Source of the DNA: Streptomyces rapamycinicus NRRL 5491
GTDB taxonomy: Bacteria; Actinomycetota; Actinomycetes; Streptomycetales; Streptomycetaceae
Length of the DNA stretch: 64,000 nt
Reading direction: 5' to 3'
Assembly (NCBI RefSeq): GCF_024298965.1
Contig: NZ_CP085193.1
Span: 11,098,001-11,162,000 of the forward strand
Shown: piece by piece, positions 8,930 to 15,582 of the stretch
Layout of the letters: the number at the start of each line of letters is the position of its first letter
How positions within the stretch are numbered: position 1 is the first letter of the stretch
The notes under the pieces: model-generated
The model's input: the letters and a program-made list of their open reading frames with translations, nothing else
Databases searched by the model: none
What the model was told of the DNA's origin: nothing
Position numbers and translations under genes: made by a program

Positions 8930-10537
8930 ATGCACCCCAGCCGGTTCGACGACACCGGCCGTACGCAGGTCACGAGCGATCGTATGGAGGTGCGGCGACT
9001 CACCCGGGCGAACCGGCTGTGGGGTTCCAACGGCGTCACCTTCGGCCCCGACGGGCGGCTGTACGTGGCGCAGTTCCTCGCCGGGCAGATCAGCGCCGTG
9101 GACCCGGCCTCGGGCGACATCGAGGTGGTGGTGCCGCTCGACGGCCCGGTGGAGGCGCCGGACGACCTGGCCTTCGGGGCGGACGGCTCGATGTACATCG
9201 CCGATCTGACCCCCGGCCGGGTGTGGCGGCGCGGCCCCGGGGGCGAGTACACGCTCGTCTCCGACCAGGTGTCGGTGCCCAACGGCATCACCTGCGTCGG
9301 CGACCGCCTCTTCGTCAACGAGATGAAGATGAACGGCCGCCTGATGGAGCTGTTTCCGGACGGTGGCGACCCGGCGGTGCTGACCGACGGACTGGCCCTG
9401 GGCAACGCGATGCAACTCGGCCCGGACGGATGTCTGTACTACCCGCAGATGATGCGCAACCAGGTCTGGCGGATCCCGCCCGACGGCGGGGTGCCCGAGC
9501 TGGTGGCCGAGGAGGTGGACGACCCGGTCGCGGTGCGGTTCGACCGTGGCGGCGTCCTCGTCGTCCTGTCCCGTGGCAGGGCCGGGGTGGTGACCCGTAT
9601 CGATCTGAACACCGGGGCCCGGTCGGTCGTCGCCACCGGCGTCGTGGGGCTGGACAACGCCGCGTTCGACCACGAGAACCGCATGTTCGTGTCCAGCTTC
9701 GCCAGTGGCGGGATCGCGGAGGTGCACACCGACGGCCGGACCCGGGTGGTGGTCCCGCAGGGGTTCGACGGGCCCTTCGGCATTACGGTCGACCTCGGTG
9801 GCACGGTGTACGCGGCCGACCACTTCCGGCTGGCGAGCCCGGATGCCACCGGCCACGACGGGCAGGAGCCCGGTGTCGTCACCCATGAGCTGATGTACGC
9901 CGTGCACAACGTCACCGCCGACGACGGCCTGCTCCACCTCACCTCACAACTCGGCGATGTACGCACCCACGACCCCGTGGACCGGACCATGCGGGTGCGC
10001 GCGACCGGGCTGGACCAGCCCACCGGAATCGCCGTCGCACCGGACGGCTCCCTCGTGGTCGCCGAGACCGGCGTCGGCCGCGTCCTGCGCATCGATGACA
10101 CCGACACGGTCAGCGTGCTCGCCGAGGGACTCGACCACCCTTTGGACATCGCCTTCGACGGCCAAGGGCGCTGCTACGTGAGCGACGACCGGCGTGGCGC
10201 GGTGCTCCGGCTGGAGGACGGCGAGGCGGTGGTCGTCGCGGACGGGCTCGGCGAACCGCAGGGCCTCGCCGTGCGCGGCGACGAGCTGTTCACGGTGGAG
10301 GTCGCGCACCGGCGGCTGCGGGCGATCTCGCTCGCCACGGGCGAGAGCAGGACCGACGCGGAGGGCCTGGCGGTCGGCCTGCCGCCCGGGGTCACCCGCA
10401 CCGAACCCGAGCCGGTTCCCGGAGTCCCCGGCCGCCCGCGCCAGTTCGCCGGGCTCGCCGTGGCACCGGACGGGGCCCTCCTCGTATCGGCCAACGGGGA
10501 GGGGAGTGTGCTGCGTCTGGACGCGCCTGCCGAGTGA
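8930..10537 (+). CDS. Beta-propeller protein, SMP-30/gluconolactonase/NHL-like
   Basis: About 535 residues made of repeated blades: phrases such as GVTFGPDGRLYVAQF, DLAFGADGSMYIADL, GITVDLGGTVYAADHF, GIAVAPDGSLVVAETGVGRVLRI, DIAFDGQGRCYVSDD and GLAVAPDGALLVSANG recur every 40-50 residues, giving room for two six-bladed propellers. Relatives include lactonases, strictosidine-synthase-like and NHL proteins, so catalysis is possible but not proven; I see no signal peptide. The ATG at 8930 has GGAGAGG just upstream; another ATG at 8900 lacks this. It follows the BVMO by 35 bases, and a lactonase acting on a BVMO product would make sense, but that is inference from position. Confidence 0.75.
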   Translation: MHPSRFDDTGRTQVTSDRMEVRRLTRANRLWGSNGVTFGPDGRLYVAQFLAGQISAVDPASGDIEVVVPLDGPVEAPDDLAFGADGSMYIADLTPGRVWRRGPGGEYTLVSDQVSVPNGITCVGDRLFVNEMKMNGRLMELFPDGGDPAVLTDGLALGNAMQLGPDGCLYYPQMMRNQVWRIPPDGGVPELVAEEVDDPVAVRFDRGGVLVVLSRGRAGVVTRIDLNTGARSVVATGVVGLDNAAFDHENRMFVSSFASGGIAEVHTDGRTRVVVPQGFDGPFGITVDLGGTVYAADHFRLASPDATGHDGQEPGVVTHELMYAVHNVTADDGLLHLTSQLGDVRTHDPVDRTMRVRATGLDQPTGIAVAPDGSLVVAETGVGRVLRIDDTDTVSVLAEGLDHPLDIAFDGQGRCYVSDDRRGAVLRLEDGEAVVVADGLGEPQGLAVRGDELFTVEVAHRRLRAISLATGESRTDAEGLAVGLPPGVTRTEPEPVPGVPGRPRQFAGLAVAPDGALLVSANGEGSVLRLDAPAE

Positions 10538-10550
10538 GCCACCGCGACTC

Positions 10551-10583
10551 CAGGACCTCATCAGGACCTCATCAGGATCCCAT
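10551..10583. repeat. Three tandem 11-bp repeats between propeller and decarboxylase genes
   Basis: CAGGACCTCAT occurs at 10551-10561 and 10562-10572 and is followed by CAGGATCCCAT at 10573-10583 (two changes). The period of one helical turn is typical of direct-repeat binding sites in streptomycete promoters. The array lies about 107 bp upstream of the decarboxylase start. Confidence 0.6.
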
Positions 10584-10689
10584 CCGGGATGATTTTCCCT
10601 CCTTCGTGTGATCTTCCAGGTGCATGCCCCCATGTGCTGGTCTGTTCCTGAACACTGGACGGACAGGGGAGGCACGTCGAGGAGGGGAT

Positions 10690-13107
10690 ATGGCGGGCGA
10701 CACGGTTCTGTTCGCGGTGCGGGAGCACCCCGGGGACGACACGGTCGGAGCCGAGCAGCTGCGCAGGATCCGCACGGAGCTGGAAGCGGGCGGGTTCGCG
10801 GTGCGATGGGCCGGCACCGGCGCCGACGCCCGGACGGTGTTGCGCACCGAGGCCGGTCTCGCCGCCGCGCTGGTCGACTGGGGACTCGACTCGCGCGACG
10901 AACCCAGCGGCGAGTTGGGTGGCGAGTTGGGTGGCGCCGCGGTGCTGCGCCAGGTCGGCCGGCGGTTCCAGAATCTGCCGGTCTTCCTGATCGCGGCCGA
11001 TGAGAGCCTTGAAGAACTGCCGCTGTGGGTGTCGGAGACCGTGGTCGGCTATGTCTGGCCCACGGAGGACACCGTCGCCTTCATCGCCGGGCGGATCTCC
11101 AGCGCCGCCCGCGTCTACCGCGAGGCCGTTCTGCCGCCGTTCTTCAAGGCGCTGCGCCGCTTCGACGATACGCATGAGTACTCATGGCACACCCCGGCCC
11201 ACTCCGGCGGTGTCGCCTTTCTGAAGTCACCGGTGGGCCGGGCCTTCCACGACTACTTCGGGGAGCGGCTCTTCCGCAGCGATCTGTCGATCTCGGTCGA
11301 GGCGCTCGGTTCGCTGTTCGAGCACACGGGCCCGATCGGCGACGCGGAGCGGAACGCGGCCCGGGTCTTCGGCGCCGACCTCACCTACTTCGTCCTCCAC
11401 GGGGACTCCACCTGTGACCGCCTGGTCGGCCACTTCAGCGTCACCCGGGACGAGATCGCGCTGGTGGACCGGAACTGCCACAAGTCGGTGCTGCACGGCC
11501 TGGTCGTCTCCGGCGCCCGGCCGGTCTATCTGATCCCCACCCGCAATGGCTACGGACTGTCCGGGCCGCTGCCCCCGGATGAGATCCGGGCAGCCACGGT
11601 GGCCGCCCGGATCGCGGGAAACCCGCTGACGCGCGGCGCGCTCTCCGCCGAGGCCCAGTACGCGGTCTTCACCAACTCCACCTACGACGGACTGTGTTAC
11701 GACGCCGTGCAGGCCGCCCGAGGGCTCGCGGCCAGCACCCCACGCGTCCACTTCGACGAGGCATGGTTCGCCTACGCCCGTTTCCATCCCCTCTACGCGG
11801 GGCGCTACGGCATGTCGGTGGGGCCCGAGACCTTCCCCGGGCCCGAGCGGCCCACCGTCTTCGCCACCCAGTCCACCCATAAGCTGCTGGCCGCGCTCTC
11901 GCAGAGCGCCATGGTGCACATCAAGCCCGCGCCCCGGGCCCCGGTGGAGCACGACCGGTTCAACGAGGCGTTCATGATGCACGGCACCACCTCGCCGCTG
12001 TATCCGATGATCGCCTCCTTGGATGTGGCCACCGCGATGATGGACGGGCCACAGGGCCGCTGGCTGATCGACGAGGCGGTGGCCGAGGCGGTCCGCTTCC
12101 GTCAGTCGGTGGTGCGGATCGGGCGCCGTATCAAGGCCGCCGGGGACCGCCCCGCCTGGTTCTTCGGGATCTGGCAGCCGGAGACCGTGACCGACCCGGC
12201 CAGCGGTGAGCGGCTGCCCTTCGACGAGGCCCCGGCCGAACTGCTGCGCACGGACCCCTCGTGCTGGGAGCTGGAACCGGACGCCGAGTGGCACGGTTTC
12301 CCGGGGCTCGGCCAGGGCTACTGCATGCTCGATCCGCTCAAGGTCACCGTGACCTGCCCGGGGATCGACGCGAGCGGCCGGATGGCCGATTGGGGCATCC
12401 CCGCCCGGGTCCTCACCTCCTATCTGGCGACCCGGCACGTGGTGGTCGAGAAGACGGACAGCTACACCACCCTGGTCCTGTTCTCCATGGGCATCACCAA
12501 GGGCAAATGGGGAACCCTGCTGGACGCCCTGATGGACTTCAAGGCCCTCTACGACGAGGACGCGCCACTGGACCGCGTCCTGCCCGGACTGGTCGCCGCG
12601 TATCCCGGCCGCTACACCGGCCGGACCCTGCGTGAGCTGTGCCAGGAGATGCACGACCAGCTGCGGGAGGTGAGCCTGGTGCAGCTGCTGGACACCGCCT
12701 TTCAGGAGCTGCCGGAGCCGGTCGTCCCACCACAGCTCTGCTACCAGCGACTCATCCGCGGCGGTACGGAGCGGGTGCGGATTTCCGAGGCGGCGGGACG
12801 GGTGGCCGCGGCCATGGTCACCGTCACTCCACCCGGTATCCCGGTGCTGATGCCCGGCGAGGGCATCGGCACGCCCGACGGTCCACTGCTGCGCTATCTG
12901 ACCGCGTTGGAGACGTTCGACCGGCGCTTTCCCGGATTCCGCAGCGAGACCCATGGCGTGACCCTCGACCCGGAAACCGGCGACTACCTGATCGAGTGTC
13001 TGTCCCAGGGCGAGGAGGCTCCCAGAGCGGCCCTGGGCGATGCGCGCGAGCTCGCTGTCCCGGCTCCGGCCACGGCTCCGACCGCGGCCCCGGCGGAGCA
13101 CCCCTGA
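10690..13107 (+). CDS. Orn/Lys/Arg decarboxylase, PLP-dependent (fold type I)
   Basis: About 805 residues. The N-terminal ~130 residues form the response-regulator-like wing domain of inducible amino-acid decarboxylases (VLFAVREHPGDDTVGAEQLRRI...). The PLP domain contains NCHKSVLHGLVVSGARPVYL, the cofactor-contacting Asp356 in FDEAWFAYARFHPLY, and the Schiff-base Lys398 in QSTHKLLAALSQ. A C-terminal domain with GTPDGPLLRYL completes the family. It should decarboxylate arginine, lysine or ornithine to agmatine, cadaverine or putrescine with release of CO2; which one cannot be told here. The ATG at 10690 follows GGAGGGG. It is monocistronic and convergent with the alcohol dehydrogenase. I find no reason to place it in the polyketide pathway apart from position. 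Confidence 0.92.
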   Translation: MAGDTVLFAVREHPGDDTVGAEQLRRIRTELEAGGFAVRWAGTGADARTVLRTEAGLAAALVDWGLDSRDEPSGELGGELGGAAVLRQVGRRFQNLPVFLIAADESLEELPLWVSETVVGYVWPTEDTVAFIAGRISSAARVYREAVLPPFFKALRRFDDTHEYSWHTPAHSGGVAFLKSPVGRAFHDYFGERLFRSDLSISVEALGSLFEHTGPIGDAERNAARVFGADLTYFVLHGDSTCDRLVGHFSVTRDEIALVDRNCHKSVLHGLVVSGARPVYLIPTRNGYGLSGPLPPDEIRAATVAARIAGNPLTRGALSAEAQYAVFTNSTYDGLCYDAVQAARGLAASTPRVHFDEAWFAYARFHPLYAGRYGMSVGPETFPGPERPTVFATQSTHKLLAALSQSAMVHIKPAPRAPVEHDRFNEAFMMHGTTSPLYPMIASLDVATAMMDGPQGRWLIDEAVAEAVRFRQSVVRIGRRIKAAGDRPAWFFGIWQPETVTDPASGERLPFDEAPAELLRTDPSCWELEPDAEWHGFPGLGQGYCMLDPLKVTVTCPGIDASGRMADWGIPARVLTSYLATRHVVVEKTDSYTTLVLFSMGITKGKWGTLLDALMDFKALYDEDAPLDRVLPGLVAAYPGRYTGRTLRELCQEMHDQLREVSLVQLLDTAFQELPEPVVPPQLCYQRLIRGGTERVRISEAAGRVAAAMVTVTPPGIPVLMPGEGIGTPDGPLLRYLTALETFDRRFPGFRSETHGVTLDPETGDYLIECLSQGEEAPRAALGDARELAVPAPATAPTAAPAEHP

Positions 13108-13153
13108 ATTCGTCGGCGGCGCCTGTCGCCAGATCGGCGGCCGCTCGGACACC

Positions 13154-14128
13154 TCAGGACAGGTCGACCCACACCTTTCCCGACGCGGTGTACGCCGCGG
13201 TGAATGCCTCCTGGACGTCGTCGAGGGGGTAACCGTCGCTGACCACCGCGCCTAGCCGGGGTGGGGTCCGGGACTCCAGGGCACTGACGGTCTGTGCGAA
13301 GTCCACCGGATGGTCGTAGATCATGCTGCCGATGAGGGTGATCTGGCCCGCCACCAGATCCCGCGGCGAGACCCCGAGCGGGGCGGCGTTCATCCCGATC
13401 AGCACGGCGGTGCCGGGTTTGGCGAGCCGCCGCAGCCCCTGCTCGACCACGCCGGGGGCTCCGGAGGTCTCGAAGAGACAGGGGAGCCCGGCCACGTCCA
13501 CCGGCAGGGGCGTCGCGCCGAGGGAGCACGCGCGGTCGAGCCGGGCCTCGTTGGGCTCCTGGACGAACACCGTCACACCATGGCCGACCAGCGCCTGGCA
13601 CAGCAGCAGACCCTGGGAACCGGCCCCGATCACCAGGCAGCTCTGCCCCGGTGCGATCCCCGAGCGCCGCATCGCCGCCCGTGCCACCGTCGCGGGTTCC
13701 ACACAGACCAGGTCCTCGAGGGGCAGACGCGGGGCGACCGGCCATACGAACGCGGCCGGAGCGGCCACATAGTCACTCAGCAGACCGGGGACGGTCAGCC
13801 CTACGGCGGCCCGCCCCTCACAGGCCGACGTCCGCCCGGCGCGGCAGGGTTCGCACATCAGACAGCAGTAGTCCGGTTCGATGACCACGTCCTGGCCGAT
13901 GCGCGGACCGCTGACCTCACGGCCCAGCTCGACGATCCGCCCCGTCCCCTCGTGGCCCAGGACCCAGGGCAGGCTCGGTGGCCGCCGGCGTCCCGAGTGC
14001 ACCGCGAGATCGGAGCCGCACAGCCCCGTGCCCCGCATGCGGATCAGCACATCTCCCGGGCCGCAGGACGGCTCCGGCACGGACACCACGGACAGCGCGC
14101 CGGGCTCGGTCAGCACGGCGGCCCTCAA
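13154..14128 (-). CDS. Zinc-dependent medium-chain alcohol dehydrogenase
   Basis: About 324 residues from a TTG start at 14128, chosen because family members begin at RAAVLTEPGALSV and GGAAAGCAGG lies just upstream; the frame stays open to an ATG at 14275 (373 residues). Catalytic zinc ligands are the Cys in GLCGSDLAVHSG and the His in LGHEGTG. The structural zinc loop is C-x2-C-x2-C-x7-C in CCLMCEPCRAGRTSACEG. The NAD(P) Rossmann motif is GAGSQGLLLCQALVGHG. It should interconvert an alcohol or polyol and its carbonyl; substrate unknown. It is convergent with the decarboxylase (46 bases between stops) and divergent from the nitroreductase. Confidence 0.85.
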   Translation of the reverse strand: MRAAVLTEPGALSVVSVPEPSCGPGDVLIRMRGTGLCGSDLAVHSGRRRPPSLPWVLGHEGTGRIVELGREVSGPRIGQDVVIEPDYCCLMCEPCRAGRTSACEGRAAVGLTVPGLLSDYVAAPAAFVWPVAPRLPLEDLVCVEPATVARAAMRRSGIAPGQSCLVIGAGSQGLLLCQALVGHGVTVFVQEPNEARLDRACSLGATPLPVDVAGLPCLFETSGAPGVVEQGLRRLAKPGTAVLIGMNAAPLGVSPRDLVAGQITLIGSMIYDHPVDFAQTVSALESRTPPRLGAVVSDGYPLDDVQEAFTAAYTASGKVWVDLS

Positions 14129-14335
14129 GGGGGCGCCTGCTTTCCGATGGGACGCGCCGTCGGCATCATGCCAAAAGCGTGCCACACATGATCGGCGCGG
14201 CGGTAGACCACGGCACCGGCCCACATCAGCCGCCCACGCCACCGGCCCACCTGAGCGAGTCCCCGGCCACCGCACACCTCGTACGCGTACGCTGTGGGCG
14301 CAATCGACTTACCAGAGTTAGGAGTTGGAACGGCC

Positions 14336-14965
14336 ATGTCGGACAGCACCCTGGCCCCCGATATAGATCAGGCCCTGTACGCACTCTCACCCGAGGGTCG
14401 GAAGCTTCTCTTCACCGAGGCCAAGACGGCCTATGACTTCAGCGACAAGCCGGTGGGCGACGACCGACTGCGGGCCATCTACGAACTGTTCAAATGGGCC
14501 CCGACGTCGGCGAATATCAATCCGCTGCGCATTCTGTACGTACGCACCGAGGAAGGAAAGCAGCGGCTGCTGCCCGGGGTGGCGCAGCCCAATCAGGAGC
14601 AGACCGCCTCGGCCCCGGTCACCGCGGTACTGGCCGCGGACACCCGTTACCCGGAGTATGTGCCGTTCCTCGCTCCGTCCAACCCGCAGTTACAGCAGAT
14701 GCTGGAGGCCAACCAGGAACTGCGCGAGACCCACATGGACTTCAACGCGGTACTCCAGGCAGGCTACTTCGTGCTGTCCGTCCGCGCGGCGGGGCTCGCC
14801 GCCGGGCCGATGAAGGGATTCAACGCCGAGGCGGTGGACAAGGAGTTCTTCCCCGATGGCCGGTGGCGGTCGCTCCTGCTGGTCAACATCGGCTACCCGA
14901 GCCCCGAAGCCTTCCGGGACCGGCTTCCGCGGCCCTCGTACGAGCAGGCGGTACAGCTGGTCTGA
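14336..14965 (+). CDS. RutE-like malonic semialdehyde reductase (nitroreductase family)
   Basis: About 209 residues. The flavin-binding N-terminus (LFKWAPTSANINPLRILYVRTEEGK) and the later AAGLAAGPMKGF are typical of the RutE/HadB group of FMN nitroreductases. RutE reduces malonic semialdehyde to 3-hydroxypropionate in pyrimidine breakdown, but no other rut gene is nearby, so the true substrate may differ. The ATG at 14336 follows GGAG at 14321-14324. It contains a TTA codon at 14690-14692. A perfect 13-bp stem-loop follows 35 bases after the stop. Confidence 0.85.
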   Translation: MSDSTLAPDIDQALYALSPEGRKLLFTEAKTAYDFSDKPVGDDRLRAIYELFKWAPTSANINPLRILYVRTEEGKQRLLPGVAQPNQEQTASAPVTAVLAADTRYPEYVPFLAPSNPQLQQMLEANQELRETHMDFNAVLQAGYFVLSVRAAGLAAGPMKGFNAEAVDKEFFPDGRWRSLLLVNIGYPSPEAFRDRLPRPSYEQAVQLV

Positions 14966-14999
14966 CCTCAACGGAGTGATGTGAGGCGCCCGCCTCCAT

Positions 15000-15035
15000 G
15001 GGATCAGGCCACTTCAGCCGCGGTGGCCTGATCCC
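15000..15035 (+). terminator. Perfect 13-bp stem-loop terminator after the nitroreductase
   Basis: GGGATCAGGCCAC (15000-15012) pairs exactly with GTGGCCTGATCCC (15023-15035) around a 10-base loop. No T tract follows, as is usual in this group. It separates nitroreductase transcription from the regulator. Confidence 0.7.
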
Positions 15036-15294
15036 CCTTCGCACCGGCCTTCGCCGGACCTCCGCCCGGCTTTCGCACCGGGCGGCGCGCCCTCGCGCGC
15101 GTCCGTCTCGCCCGACGGCGGCACGCCGAGCCCCGTACGAGGAACCCATCAAGCACCGTCGATTTTCGGCCCAATCACCGACCCCCGCCCCCTCGCCCAC
15201 ACCGCCCGTACCGTGCCTTCCCATGGCGACGGGGGCCACGTAGCATCGGCCGAAAAGTGCGGCGTGATCGTTTCGTGATATACAACTCATTCGC

Positions 15295-15324
15295 TTGACA
15301 GTGCGGCGCGCCGGGACCTACGCA
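15295..15324 (+). promoter_or_regulatory. Possible sigma-70-type promoter for the LAL regulator
   Basis: A perfect TTGACA at 15295-15300 is followed after 18 bases by TACGCA (15319-15324), a poor -10 match. The position, just before the 21-bp tandem repeat, is reasonable, but the -10 is weak. Confidence 0.3.
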
Positions 15325-15338
15325 TAGGACCCGAGAGT

Positions 15339-15380
15339 GCCCCCTACCCGGTGCATGTCGCCCCCTACCCGGTGCATGTC
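15339..15380. repeat. Tandem 21-bp direct repeat upstream of the LAL regulator
   Basis: Two exact adjacent copies of a 21-base unit (a G followed by CCCCCTACCCGGTGCATGTC). The period is two helical turns, so both copies would face the same side of the DNA. It lies about 200 bp before the preferred regulator start and may be an operator. Confidence 0.65.
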
Positions 15381-15582
15381 ACAGCCACCACGCGCTGTTC
15401 GCATGCTGTTGAAACACAAGACTCCGGCCGGCTCGCGTCTTTCCCTCATCCATTTCTCTTCCCCTGGCGGTTGGCCACGGGCATCAAGGGTGGACAACGC
15501 ACCTGTGCCGCTGAGGAGTTCTGCCTGCTCGTCATGCGCTTTCGCGCGGGCACGCCCCATGAGTGGCCGCGCGGATGGAGGA

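Larger units (their letters stand above)
14966..15582. other. 617-base gap between nitroreductase and LAL regulator
   Basis: The left end holds the stem-loop at 15000-15035. The middle (about 15040-15260) shows no convincing gene. The right part holds a TTGACA -35-like box, a 21-bp tandem repeat, and an open frame continuous with the regulator from 15337. If translation began there, the repeat would encode PPTRCMS twice; I think it more likely to be leader DNA. Confidence 0.6.

Noticed and set aside
10690..13107. Decarboxylase as part of a guanidino starter-unit pathway (azalomycin-like)
   Set aside because: The loading module has its own ligase and ACP, and no arginine monooxygenase or amidinohydrolase is nearby; the ansamycin starter fits better.
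14983..14996. Small GAGGCG/CGCCTC hairpin after the nitroreductase
   Set aside because: Six base pairs with a 2-base loop cannot fold well; the 13-bp stem next to it is the credible terminator.
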